From Daphnia pulex (lineage: Eukaryota; Arthropoda; Branchiopoda; Diplostraca; Daphniidae): DNA of 64,000 nucleotides. The notes under the pieces are model-generated. The model had not been told where the DNA came from. It saw only the letters and a list, made by a program, of their open reading frames with translations, and searched no databases. Shown piece by piece: positions 22,047-34,644 of the stretch; position 1 is the first letter of the stretch; every line of letters begins with the position of its first letter. The DNA lies in the NCBI RefSeq assembly GCF_021134715.1, contig NC_060024.1:8680001-8744000 (forward strand), given 5' to 3'. A program made the translations under genes and the position numbers.

Positions 22047-23963
22047 ATGGCTACACTTTTGCATAGAATTGCCGTTGCCGTGGAGAAATCTTTGCAATCT
22101 GGACGGGTACTGTTATTTAATGTTATATATTAATTTATTAGTAATTAATAAGAGATTTTTTATCGATATCTGATAAGATCAATCTCTAGCACAAATTTGG
22201 TAAATTTTGCTATCAAGAATTGAAGTTGAGCAGAAACAAATGAAAAATAAGAAATAACAATTATTTTTTATGTTTCTTCTATATAGATTTTGCGTGCTAC
22301 TACGGCTTACGCCAAAGCATCATTGGCATTCGAACAAAGGCGGAACTTAAATGTTCACGAATATGTTAGCTACACTCTACTGCAACAAGAGGGTATTACA
22401 GTTCCAAAATTTGGTGTAGCAAGGTCCAGAGAAGAGGCCCAGAAGATAGTTGAAGAGCTAGACTGCCTTGATGTGGTTGTGAAAGCCCAAGTATTGACTG
22501 GTGGAAGAGGAAAAGGACATTTTAAAGGTGGCCTCAAAGGTGGAGTTAAAACTGTATTTTCGTAAGTTTTCATTTTTCCTACCTTGCGCAATCTTTATAT
22601 GTTGATTTGTTTTCATTTTTTTATTGAATAACAATTTCAGTGCTGAAGAAGCAGGAGATATAGCTTCAAAAATGATTGGTGATTTGCTAATTACAAAGCA
22701 AACTGGTGAAAAGGGCAGAATCTGCAATTCTGTTATGATTACTGAAAGGAAGTATCAACGAAGAGAATATTACTTTACTATTATGCTGGAGCGAGCCTAC
22801 GGTGTAAGTTTATTTTTCATTTGTTTATTCCAACAATAAACTTATCAATATTTCTGGAACAGGGGCCAGTCCTTATTGCATCCACACATGGTGGCATGAA
22901 CATTGAAGAAGTAGCTCATGAAAATCCTGAAGCCATTATCACTGAACCTGTTGACATTATTAAAGGTTTTTTTAAACTTGATTTAATAATTTTACATACT
23001 TTTACATTTTCTTGCTTCTCCTTAGGGCTAACAAAAGAACAAGCACTCTTGGTGGCTGACAAGTTGGGTTTGACTTCAAAGCGCGAAGAAGCCGCTGATA
23101 TGTTCATTAAATTGTATAACCTATTCATTAAATATGATGCAACCATGATTGAGATTAATCCATTAGCTGAGGATCAGGACGGGAAATGTAAGGATCAGTG
23201 TTATGTATTTTAAGTTCTTTTATAACTATCCATATTATAACCAGTGATGTGCTTGGATGCAAAGATGCGGTTTGATGATAATGCTGATTTCAGACAGTCG
23301 AGTGTGTTTTCATATCGAGATTGGACTCAGGAAAACTCACAAGAAGTTGAAGCTGCAAAGTTTAATCTTAATTATATCGCTCTTGATGGTATCTTATGCA
23401 GTTATAAGGCAAATACCAGACAGTAAAAAAAAAATTATTTTTCTCACACAGGTGACATTGCCTGCTTAGTAAACGGTGCAGGACTTGCAATGGCAACTAT
23501 GGACATAATTAAATTGCACGGAGGAGAGCCAGCCAACTTTCTTGATGTCGGTGGCGGGGCAACTTCAGCGCAAGTTAAAGAAGCCTTTAAAATTATTACG
23601 GCTGATCCGAAAGTTCATGCTATTCTGGTCAACATTTTTGGCGGCATCATGCGTTGTGATGTGATCGCAGAAGGAATCATAATCGCCGCAAACGAATTGA
23701 ACATCAAGACGCCAATTATTTGTCGGCTTCAGGTATTGAAATTTCACTAATTCTTCATTATTGGAAAAAAACTAAACCAAATAATTGTTTTGTTTCAGGG
23801 TACAAATGTTGATGAAGCTAAAGTTCTTATTGCTAATTCTGGACTAAAGATCTTGCCCTGTGACAACCTTGATGAAGCAGCTAGGCTAGCAGTCAAACTA
23901 TCAAGCATTGTTTCATTAGCAAAGGCTGCAAGATTAGATGTCAATTTTGAAATTCCCATTTAA
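22047..23963 (+). CDS. SUCLA2: Succinyl-CoA ligase [ADP-forming] subunit beta, mitochondrial
   Basis: Exons 22047-22106, 22287-22561, 22641-22803, 22863-22965, 23026-23187, 23245-23388, 23452-23732, 23799-23963 join in frame to 450 residues, close to the usual 440-463. It is the beta chain of the TCA-cycle enzyme that turns succinyl-CoA plus ADP into succinate plus ATP in the matrix, paired with the alpha chain SUCLG1. Residues 1-30 are basic and Ser-rich without acids in [14 protein letters not shown], fitting a mitochondrial import signal. An ATP-grasp domain follows, with [12 protein letters not shown] near 80-95 and [12 protein letters not shown]. The ligase domain carries [34 protein letters not shown] and [16 protein letters not shown]. 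Sequence around [12 protein letters not shown] and REYYF fits the ADP-specific rather than GDP-specific subunit. No lesion seen. Confidence 0.95.
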
Positions 23964-24575
23964 TAACCATTGTTTTAAAATGGGATTCTATTATAGGTCT
24001 CTAGTAGATTCAATCATCCTATAACCTCATTTCTCCAGTGAAGCAAGAGATCATGTATGTATAACAAGGCACTGATTGTTTAGTACTGATATGGAAGCAG
24101 TATGTTAATACAGTTACTGATATCTTCTTATAAAACAAATAATAGATTTGCTTTTGGAACAACATGATACTAAACATCTCAGCATAATTTCTGTTCTCAA
24201 CTTCACATCTCTTCTATCTTTGTTTGTTCCTATTGTAAATTAAAACTATAAAATACATAGTTCATAGTGCTGTGAAATATTGGTTTAATCGTCATCGCTA
24301 TATAATTAAAAATATTAAAATTTAATGAAAGACTAATGATTGGGTCATTGGTTCTATTTAGTTTTATGTGGTATGTAGGCCTACCGGTATGCACTGTCTG
24401 ACCGCAAGAATAGGCTACTAATATAAAGTGTCATATTTTTCTGTTTCGTGAAGATAGCCTACTTCCGTTAAGTTATGATAATCATAATCCCGATTATGTA
24501 GCAGTCCTGGAAAGTTATATACTATCAGACATTCAGACGAGAGAGGAAACAATTAAATTCGTCTGCTAGGAAAAC
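23964..24575. other. SUCLA2 3' flank and promoter side of the ZAD gene
   Basis: Contains the 3' UTR of SUCLA2 (no exact AATAAA in the first 300 nt) and one TAGGCCTA palindrome at 24376-24383. No other gene seen. Confidence 0.4.
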
Positions 24576-27500
24576 ATGGCGACACTTGAAAAGTCGAACA
24601 TTTGTCGCCTTTGTTCTGCAGATTTTGACAATGGAATTCATATATTTGAATCAAATAATTCTTCTTCACAACTGGATTTAATTATCAACCGATATTTACC
24701 TTTAAAGGTTAGTGAGCACTTCATGTAATTTCATAACTTAAATAGGCTTTTTATTGAGTATGTTGGCGATGCAAAGCGCCATTATTTTGAATCGTCCGAC
24801 TTCTGTGCTTCATGTTTTGTTTTATTACCCGTTTTATAGTGCTTCATGTTTTGTTTTACCAGTTTTACATACATACGTATTTTTTTTCATTTAAACAACG
24901 GTAAAATAGTTTCCTAAAATAGTATACAAATTGTTATTCTCATCATCATTTAAGTACAGCCTCATCTTGAGAAATTTTTGAAATGCATTACAGAAGGAAT
25001 CAAGTATAATCTGTGATGATATTGATTATCTATTGTAAATTATGTGTGATGTGTGTATGTTAGTGTGTGTATATTTTCAGAATGGTATAAAGAGCATTGC
25101 ATTACTTAGATCCTTGATGATGGAAAGCTACCCCGGCAGATTTGTCTATCATGCAATCAAGCAGTGAAAGATATTTCAACATTCTTTGATGTGTTGACAG
25201 CTGGACAAAGAAGATTGCGGGAACTATGGAAAGAACAGGTACAGAAGTCATACAGCCCTGCTTTGATAAAATCCTCATTTTATGACTTCAGGTTGAAGCA
25301 CTAAAGAAGGAAAAAAAGCAATTGGAAAGAGCTGAGAATTGTACAGATATAAACAGTGATGCAGAACTAATCTTAAATCTTGGTAAAAACCAAATTGATG
25401 GAAACGCACCATCTCTAATTTTTCCTACATATATTATTTTGAAAATATGCCTTACAAGCTAATCAACAACATGTCAGTTGATCTACTATGTTAATAATAC
25501 TATTGCCGTTTGTTACTTTTAAACAGATGACCAACCGCTATTCGATGGCAATCATACAATTAGCTTAGCCATGGAGGGTAGAAAAACACCACGTCGAAAA
25601 CCAGGACGTCCTCGGAAACCAAAACCAACTGAAGTTGAAGTTGAATTTCTAATTTCGGACAATCTACAAAAGTCCAACGAAGAGCAATCGGCAACAGAAG
25701 ATATCGTTGATCCCGAGCAGGTGAGCGTACGCAATAAGGTGGCCTCTATTTTAAAATCAAATGTAGATAAGCTTGAGGCATAGGATTTTAATACGTTTAG
25801 TGTAACTGTTTACAACTGGGAGAGTTACAACTATGTTTTTAAATTATCGTTTTAGGCTCTGGAACTGATGTTTAAAGAAGCGGAAGAAAAACGACTTACT
25901 TCAGGAGAACTTTCTCGCATGCGCCGTCGCCGACGACTACCACAAAGGTTTTGAATGTTTTTAAGACTTGTCATACATGCAGTATTTAATTCGCAAGTTC
26001 CAATATCGAACAGATTTCCAGGTGAAGTACAAGGGAAAGAATTAGAAGCAATCTTAAAAGACGAGGGGGTGATTGAACCAGATGAAGAAATTGAAGAAAA
26101 TCTTGCTGAAGAAGAAGACGCTGAAATTGAAGCAATTGATCTTCAGTTGAATCGAGAAAACCAAGATGAAATTCAAAGAGAGAGCGACGAAGAAAATGCC
26201 ATTAGTACGATTGCGGTGAGGGACAATTTTTAAGTTTTTACGCCAAGATACGGATCTGTAGTTAATTTACAGTGTATGGATAACAAGAAAGTCTTCTAAC
26301 ATGTGTTTAATTTACAGGAAGAAAGTGAAGGCGAAAGTTCAGTGGCCCGCAGTCATATGCGCAAAAATACGCCGAAACCAAAGATGAAGGGTAAAGTTGG
26401 CCGACCCAAGAAGCGACGCTTTATATGTGAATATTGCGGAAAGTCTTTCCTCCATTCTGGGCATTTTGAACACCACATTCGCACTCGACATGAACAATCC
26501 CAGTTTGTATGCCTGACGTGTAACGAAACGTACGTTACAAAGGAAGAACTAGTGTTGCACCAAAATGAAGTCAAACATACAGGAGAAGGAATTTCGGAAG
26601 TTCAGAACATGGACGAAATTGACGGAGATTTAGATGAGTCTCAGGTTAGATTCCACAACATTTTCAGTTTTAGTGACAGTTAAGTTGTATATCAATCTTG
26701 AAATACAAAACAGGGCACAGAATTTAAATGCGCATCATGCGAAGTAGTTTTCCCGCAGCAATCTGCCCTGACGAATCACATAGTGGAACAACACATCACG
26801 GAAAACAACAACGTGTGTGATGTATGTGGCAAGACGTTCTCGCACCCGAGCTCGGTCGTCTACCATAAAGAGGTAATTTGTGATCTCTGTTAATTCTCGT
26901 ACATTACTGCCAAGGTCGCGTTATTTATTCACAGGTGGTTCATAGTAAAAGTGCGTATGTGTGTAAAATTTGCAACAAGGGCTTTAAACATAAGCAGCTT
27001 CTGCAACGACATAGTTTGGTGCATTCAGATGATCGACCTTTTGTATGCGATGTTTGCGGCGCTACATTCAAGACTCGGGCGAATTTATACAATCATAGTA
27101 ATATTCACAGTGAAGAGAAGCCTTACCAGTGCACATTTTGCGACGCCAAGTTTTCGCATAAAACTTCTTTGATCCTACACACTCGATGGCACACCGGTGA
27201 AAAGCCATACGCGTGTAAATTCTGCGACAAGAGCTTTTCCCAGGTATTTGTAAATAAATGCGCAGAAATGTCATCTGTTGTCTAATTCCCTCATTGGTCC
27301 AGGGAGGAAATCTTCAAGAGCATATGCGAATTCACACAGGAGAGAAACCCTTTGGCTGTGATGTTTGTTCGAAACGTTTCACAACATCTTCACAGCATCG
27401 GTTACACATGAAGGTGAGAATAATTATTTATCATTCTTTTGAATCTGATCTTTATGCCACTATTTTTTTATCGAATGGGTTCAGAGACACACCGGGGAGC

Positions 27501-28241
27501 GACCGTGGAAATGTGAATACTGCGGGAAAGATTTTCTTCACAAAGATTCCTGGAAGTGTCACCTTCGTCGGCATCGTGGTGAAAAGCCCTTCTCTTGCCC
27601 TAACTGCCCTCGGACATTCACAGAACAATGGGCACTTAAAAAACACGTCCGACTTCACACCGGTAAACAATTGATCACAAAAAGTTAAATACTTGTATTT
27701 ACGCTTTTATTTTGCAGGAGAGAAACCTTACTCATGCGACATTTGCAACAAGGCCTTCTCTGACTTGTCTAATCTACAGAAACACAAAAAGACTCACAAG
27801 AATCAGCAGTCATCAATGGATGACGTTACTATCACAACGGCTGCTTCCGCCTCGAACGATGAATCGGAAAATGCACTCTCTGCCCTGACTGATGGACAAC
27901 ACATCTTTTACGTGACAACTGATCAAACGCAATTAGTACGATTAATTAGTACGATTGGTTCAGAAGAGAGCGGCTTGATGTCAGATGGCACTATTCAGTA
28001 TTCATCCATGATGGAAAATGGAGTTGCTATGGTACAACTGGACGAAGAAGAATCACGGCATTTAAATGTCGAATTGCAAACAGATCAGACTGATGATTCT
28101 GAAAGCGTCTTGGCCATTGTTGGAGATGATAACACCGACCAAGTGCGTCAAGCTATCGAAATCACTACTGAAGACGGTCGGCGTGTCACTCTGCTCATCC
28201 CGGCCAATGGTGATTCATGTGAAATAGCTCCTGACTATTAA
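24576..28241 (+). CDS. ZAD domain, AT-hook and 12-finger C2H2 zinc finger protein
   Basis: Twelve exons keep frame to 815 residues: 24576-24707, 25110-25238, 25292-25382, 25527-25720, 25856-25947, 26014-26215, 26318-26644, 26714-26872, 26935-27243, 27303-27413, 27485-27662, 27718-28241. Residues 9-70 form a ZAD (zf-AD) with ICRLC and ICLSC pairs, the arthropod dimerisation module. Two AT-hook-like stretches follow: [12 protein letters not shown] and [11 protein letters not shown]. An acidic linker separates them. Twelve C2H2 fingers then run from [10 protein letters not shown] to [10 protein letters not shown], many joined by TGEKPY/F linkers. The C-terminus (about 150 residues) is acidic and Ser/Thr-rich, perhaps an activation domain. 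It should be a nuclear DNA-binding regulator; targets are unknown. Exon 2 is placed at ACTTAG|ATC because other acceptors leave a stop. Confidence 0.88.
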
Positions 28242-28813
28242 ATATTACGTCAAAAGTAAACTTGTTTTGCCATTGTCAACAATCCGTATTGGATCAATTA
28301 GTTCAATATTGTTAAACTTGAAATCTGACAAGCCAATTTTTGCACGGGATCTTTTGATGCATGAAGTTTAGTGTCATTTGTACGTCCTAACCAATTATGT
28401 CAATGACGGACGACATATTCGTAAGTTAAGTATCAAAAATCCTTATTGCGCCTCGAATCCTTTGCTTCAAAATCGATACTTTACTTTTATTTCAAAATCG
28501 ATACTTTACTTTTATGTGTGGCATTTCCAAGAGTGATTGATGCCCAAGTTCCAAAATAAAGTCCACCAGAGCTACTACGCAATATTTCGTCTTGTTCTTT
28601 GCAACTTTATTTCGTTGTGGATTCAATCTACTCTTAATTCAACCAACTTTTCCATCGTCAGCCGATCGCCAGAAAACTTTCCTTCGATTTCCCAACTATT
28701 GAAATAGGATTGAACGAAAACTTCCAATAAACAAAATAATTAAAGTTTTTTTTTTTTTTATTGTGGGGAGGGAGGGGTCTTACTCGTGCGACATTTCATC
28801 GAATAGTAACCAG
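28242..28813. other. 3' UTR of the ZAD gene and spacer
   Basis: AATAAA at 28555-28560 lies about 315 nt past the ZAD stop and is a plausible polyadenylation signal. A 25-bp unit TTCAAAATCGATACTTTACT... is tandemly duplicated at 28466-28490 and 28491-28515. Confidence 0.5.
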
Positions 28814-28820
28814 TATAAAA
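28814..28820 (+). promoter_or_regulatory. TATA box of the ionotropic receptor gene
   Basis: TATAAAA lies 54 nt upstream of the ATG at 28874. A start about 30 nt downstream (near 28844) would leave a 5' UTR of roughly 30 nt. Confidence 0.6.
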
Positions 28821-28873
28821 GCGGTGGCCGTAAAGCGAAATACTTAGTGTAGTCGCAATTTTCCACCTCTACA

Positions 28874-30848
28874 ATGGGATCGTTCTTTAGGATATTGATT
28901 TTCCTTTCGTATTTTTTAGGAACAATGTTGGTCAGTTCACGCGTTTCTATTAGCTTGTTAGAGAAAGAAAGGCAGCAATTGCACGGACTGCAGTTGAGAG
29001 CTTCTGCCTTTAACGTAATCTACAGCATATTTACCTCCAAGGTTTGTTTTGCATAATTAACATCTGTTCAATTCCAGTTTCCACCGTGTCTCTCTATTGT
29101 AAAGAAGCCGTCAGGAAATGTGACGTATTTTGGTATCTGCCACGATATCGTTAGTTGGATCGCAGAACATTTTCATATGCAGTGGGTTTCGTGTTTTCTA
29201 TTTATATTGAACCCCTTGTCAGCAATTATTATTGTTAAAATTTTAGGTTGATTTTCGTCCCGACTGATGATACAGATATAGTCCGACATGGAATAATTCC
29301 TGCGCTCATCAGCCAAATTGTGAAAGGGGTAAGTATTTTCTAATTAAGATAAAACAACAGATATACTATAAGTTTACTTGATAAATAAAATTATTCGTAT
29401 AGGAAGTGGATATAATACCATACGCATTTGCTCCTACAACGTCGCATTTACTCCAACTCGATTTTACCATCACGCTTCGAGTAGAGGATTACAATTTGTT
29501 ACAGCAATGGCCAAAAGAAGAGAGTCGGCTTACGGCTTATATTAGACCCTTTTCATTGATGGTAAAAACAAAAGGTTATTTTTCAAACTAGAAAACTCTG
29601 TCACGTTTTAATTTTGTTTTTTCTAGGTTTGGATTTTGTTCCTTATTTCAACCGGAGCGATGATCCTTTGTATGTCTATATTGACTTATTATCACCAACA
29701 ATGGAGTGAAAATTGGAAGTGGAAAAGTTTCACAGATAACATTGATCTTCATGCAAATTACGTCATTACTGTTATCACGGGCCAAGGTATAGCCTAGCAC
29801 ATTAGAAACGGATTAACCTCCATATTAATTTGATTCCGATCGAATAAAGGCAATCACATTTCTTCAAAAACAAGATTTTCCCTACGCCTTGTGGTAGGTT
29901 TGTGGTGTCTGACTATGGTAGCCCTGGTAAACGCTTACACGAGCACTTTGATGTCATATTTGACGGTGCCCAAACTTAAACCGATTGTGAACACATTAGC
30001 CGATTTAGCGGCTAGTCTTGATACCCAAGTGACAGTGGATTTCGAATCGGACCCGTCAAGGATATTTTTGGTATAGATTACTACAACACAAAGTTCAATG
30101 TATATGATTCCTTATTAATTTTAAGTGAGTTGTTACAGGATGCTTCAGTGGGTCCAAATGTAATTATTGGCGACTTCCTTCGTAATAATCCGCAGTTTCT
30201 TGTCAAAGGAAGTCTAGAGGGATTGAAGAATGTTTTACACGAAGGAGCTACATATTTCGCGGTAAATCATTTAACTCTCGTACTCGTTTTCACCAAGAAA
30301 CAAGAAATCATGTCGTGTTTTATTCTTATAACTTTTTACTCTTTCTGTTAATTAAGAATCGCGCTGTTGTATATTACTTCATGGCGATGGATATGAAAAG
30401 CCACGGCAAATGTCGTTTGACGTCATCAGATCCCATTCCCTACATCCGAACTTACTCATTTGGGTTACCCAAAAATAGCCGACACAATGCCATCATCAAT
30501 CACGAGTTGGAAACGATTATTTTTCGACCGGAAAAAAAAAATTCTTCTACGTACTTTTAAAAAATATTTTTTCTTCGCAGTTTGGAGTATTTGCTGGAAA
30601 GTGGCCTACTTCCTTTCTGGTTAAAGCGGTACACACCCAATATCGATAAATGTTTGGTAGGTAAGACAAAACCACAGAGACGGATGATGCCTTTCACACT
30701 GCTGGATCTATCCAGCGCTTTTCTATTTCTGGGCATCGGTGTTGGATTGTCTTTTTTCACGTTTCTTCTAGAAGTGATGACACAGTTTAAACGGAAGCAA
30801 CAGAACAAAATTCGCCGTGTATTGGTTGCTCAGCCTTTGTTGTTATAG
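28874..30848 (+). CDS. Divergent ionotropic (glutamate-like) receptor
   Basis: Exons 28874-29041, 29078-29181, 29247-29328, 29403-29561, 29627-29786, 29850-30070, 30139-30261, 30357-30505, 30581-30848 give 477 residues. The order is a signal peptide (MGSFFRILIFLSYFLGTML), a short S1 half, TM1 (WILFLISTGAMILCM), a pore region, TM3 ending NAYTSTLMSYLTVP (the SYTANLAAFLT position of glutamate receptors), an S2 half, then TM4 (SSAFLFLGIGVGLSFF) and a short basic tail. No amino-terminal domain is present, as usual for IRs. Such proteins are ligand-gated cation channels used in chemosensation in arthropods. For exon 8 I chose the donor after AATCACGA, giving INHDLEYLLESGLL; the later donor would leave a 30-nt intron. 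AATAAA at 31032 may end the transcript. Confidence 0.82.
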
Positions 30849-31294
30849 AACTTGAATTTCAATATTTAAAGATTCAAGGTTCTTACAATTAATCGCTAGT
30901 CGCAAAAAAAAATTGCTAGCTCACATTATCGTCATACGCTGTTAACACGAAACATTTTCTTTATAATTTTATATGAATGTCGTGCAATAGCTAATCAGAT
31001 TAAAATTATTTTGCCATTTATCTAAGTCAGCAATAAATGTAACAATTATGTCATTGACAAACAGAATATTGAATGACTTTTCATTATGACCCTTACGTGT
31101 CGTTATGTAACAATCTAAGTTCTCTGTTTCTATCACTCGTCCATTCTTATAGCTTACGTTGAAAACAAATTGATTTATTGATCAAATTATGAAGATTAAC
31201 TATAAAAAATTTTACATAGTTATTTATTTCATTAAGCGTTGATATTATCAGGACAAAAAAGGAAAATGAAAGCAAAGTTCCGTCGTATGTATTA
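30849..31294. other. Spacer between convergent genes
   Basis: Holds a likely polyadenylation signal for each neighbour: AATAAA at 31032-31037 (+) and TTTATT at 31223-31228 or 31174-31179 (read AATAAA on the minus strand). No gene seen. Confidence 0.5.
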
Positions 31295-32523
31295 TCAGCA
31301 ATATTCCCAGTCTTTGTGATCTGGCGGTCGACAGGCCTCCGGGCATTTAGCGGGATAGAGTTCGCCACCTGCACCACCAATGTAATACTTGCCGTTACGT
31401 TTAGTTGGGAATGGGAATACTTTCAGTGGTGACGTCCGTGTCAAATGTTCATTCTGACACTGGTAAGAATCATGGGCCATCTAACAAAAACCGTTCAGAT
31501 AATATCACGAATACAATGCACAATAATAAATAATAACTAACCACGTCATATTTAGCGGCCGGCCATACGATAGTGTCCAACGAGGCTTGGTCCTGCCAAC
31601 GGATTTGATCCTGTCCGGCAAGCACCAAAGCTCGCATCAGACCTTCAATCAGATCTCTACGCCGATGAAGTTTGGCTCCCCACATTCCTACACATACAAT
31701 AACCTATTAATTAACTGTCTAATACTACACAAACAATTCAATTACCGGCCAAAATGATGGAACCGTGCAACGTGTGATCGCGCATAACGTGGAACGTGTA
31801 GTTTGACTTGAGCCATTCGTCGACAGCGTCGACTTCCCTTGGCCAAATAATGCTGTCGACATCTCGTGAAATGAATACATCGACATTGGGATCGAGCATG
31901 ACCAAGTAACGGAACATTTTGGGATTCAATCCAGCGAGGAGAGCGGGATCGATGGGCATCGTTTTGTTGCCGATGCGCTCGATCATAAGAGGCACACTGC
32001 ACAGGTCGACATTTTGAAACTGACAATAAACGTCGCAGAGCTGATTGTGAGCTTCTTTCTCGGGTCCACCTCGATCGCGGATGTTGTGATAAATCCGGAC
32101 AACCCATCCAGGGTAATCTCTGTCGGCCGTCAGCGAAATATTCCTCAACAAAGAGTAGTAACGATTGGCGACGGAAGCGTTGTGAACGTTTCCGTACAAC
32201 GTGTACGTGATGACTTTCTGATGCCTTCCGCGGATGGAAGATTCCGAACTGCACCACTTGAACGCGTTCGGATCGGGCCGAATCGATACGTTGCCCGTCG
32301 CAACTTCTTTGCCACAGTTGCATAGCGACGAAATGTATTTCGGCGGTCCTTCTTCCGTTTGATTTGTTCCCGGCGATCTCCTTCTGCACTGGCGACTTTG
32401 ATTTGAATTGGAATTGCTGCTCTGATTCCAGACGACGACGATGGCGACGAAAACCAGAGTCACGAAAGTCAATTGACGAGACTGGCGTGTCACTAACTGA
32501 ATCAGTTTGTTTAACGTTATCAT
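31295..32523 (-). CDS. Glycosyltransferase-like type II membrane protein, copy A
   Basis: Exons (minus) 32523-31746, 31687-31542, 31480-31295 give 369 residues. A short cytoplasmic N-terminus is followed by a membrane anchor near residues 19-33 (LTFVTLVFVAIVVVW), the layout of Golgi glycosyltransferases. The luminal part has Cys pairs (SLCNCGK, CDVYC), NxS/T sites, the core LDPNVDVFISRDVDS with a DxD (DVD) that normally binds Mn2+ and the sugar nucleotide, WPREVDAVDEWL, FHVMRDH, ILAG/MWGAK, and an end with CPEACRPPDHKDWEYC. I know this RDxDS...PRE...RDH...GGMWG pattern from sugar transferases but cannot name donor or acceptor. It stands in tandem with copy B at 34645-35933, same strand, same first two intron positions. 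Confidence 0.75.
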
Positions 32524-34644
32524 TCTTACTACTAGGCCGTGAGGAGAGAAATTATTGCATGTACACTTTACGTTATTAGTACTGTGAGTTTACGCATACT
32601 CACAACGTTTCAGTAGAGACCAGCATGTTACCACGCCGGATGTTGGCTGCCGAATGAATATTGAAACCGAAATTGAAGACTAGCTAGCGAGGTAAATACC
32701 GACGTGGAATTGTGTAGGTATAACAGCTGACAGAAAAAGGTTGAAGAATTTTGAGATCATTCACCTGTGTGAAGGTTGTATATACGCATCACTTTATCCC
32801 TTCAGTCTTATTGGAGGATGTCCGATTGTTCGACACATCACTGAAGCACAACGATGAATTTTAAAAATAGCTTTTTCTAAAAATAAGCTTATAACATAAT
32901 ATATTATAACTTTTCTACAGATAGAATCACCTATCTTTAAGTTTGCAGTTGAGTAGTATAACCAGTAGAACAAAGATACAATTTGTGGATTAATTAATAT
33001 CATGACAGGAAAACAATTTCATTTAATTAATGGAAAAATGTAAGAACGACCGTATGTAAAGGGCCGTAATTGCAATGGCGGAGCGGGTTAGCGCCTGTCG
33101 CCGGAGCGCAGCTTCTGATGGCTATAATCAATATATTAAGCGTTATTTTTCTTAAAATAGACTGAAAGTGACAAGTTAACGTGGTTTTATTAATATACCT
33201 AAAACATGATACTTTCATTTAAGACTGATTGATTGTGATGTCAGCGGATGTAAAGAGATCATACGTTCTAGACAATAACAAGCAACATCTGTACCAACAT
33301 AATTTAACTTTTCTGCAGTTGAATTACTTTTTTCTTTGTCCAACTGAATTCGTGTAGGCCCGCATATACTGTATAGGCCTAGAAATATAATACACACAAG
33401 TGTTCTGCGACTTCCCGCATAACTTTATTTAGATTATGGTTCAAACAATACTGTTCCCTAATAGTGACATTGTCTAGAAATTCTAACTAGCTAATTGCAA
33501 CTATAATCCTTGCCATGGAAAAACATAAGACAAATTCATCCTTCTTGTTTTGTTTTTTCAAGTTCATCATTATACATTTGATCGTTAACATAGCGCTTCA
33601 ATTTCAAGAGAATTTCTTGCTACACCATATACTTTTTTCCCATAATAAAAATGTTGAATGACCAAACAGCAGATGCCTTGATGAGAATATTTGCCGTGAG
33701 TTTTTAAGCAGTCAAATGCTAAATTCCGTTTACCGTGTGTTGCAAGGCTAGAAATGCTGACAGATGTTTATACATAACATGGTACGAGTCAGCTGCCGTC
33801 TTTTTTTCTTCCCTGGGAAAATGTTCTAATACCTCTTTGTTTGTGAGAAAAGCGACCGTAATTACAAAAGTGAGTAATAATATAGCTCATCTTGTCAATC
33901 AAACTCGACGAAAACATGTAACCAACTCGCGAGACTATAAATATTTAAAAAAAATTTTATTTCCGGTGAATTTTCCAAAGACGAATGAGGATTTCATCGA
34001 GTCGACAACCTTTCGTCATGGACGTTATTTGCGGATGTACTTAACATTCCCTTTCTAAATGTTTGCCAGATTTTTTAACGCTACCGGATGTTACATATAC
34101 TCGACTCATTCACATTTTCTTTCACATTTTTTTATTGAAATATGCGCTCTTATTATTGCAATCTAGTTCCGTGTTGCCCATCGCCTTCCACCCAAAAAAT
34201 ACAGAAAATCTATAAGTTATAAAAAATAACCGAAACTAGCCTAGGATTTTCAGCAAAGTGACTGGATAAGTTCCTTAAATTTAGAAGCGCATCAACCCAG
34301 CGGACGAGTTGCAACAGGAAGCGAAATTATTCAGTGCCGTACGGCCTTGTTTATCGATTTCCGCATGTTCCCGATGGGTCGGAAAAGGCGGTGTTAAAAT
34401 AGGAATGGTCAGGAATGCTCGTTTTAGTTCCTGCGTTGTGATAGCTATGGTACCAGCCATCTGTTGGAACTTGGAAGAGCAAGGGCAATAAAAAAAAACG
34501 AAAAATTCGTTAAACCTGTGCATCATTTGCCTGTAGGCATAAAATAGGAACGTTTATCAAGTTTAAGTTGTGTGTTATTATGCGTTTTCATTTTTTGACT
34601 TATTCAATGAGAACATTTTAATAATGTAATTGACTTAAGTTGAA
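32524..34644. other. 2.1-kb spacer between tandem copies
   Basis: Contains the presumed promoter of copy A and the 3' flank of copy B. A tRNA-like box A (TGGCGGAGCGGG, 33076-33087) is present without a box B. TAGGCCTA occurs at 33374-33381. No protein gene is supported. Confidence 0.4.

Noticed and set aside
33070-33115. tRNA gene
   Set aside because: Good box A at 33076-33087 but no box B or cloverleaf; at most a tRNA-derived fragment.
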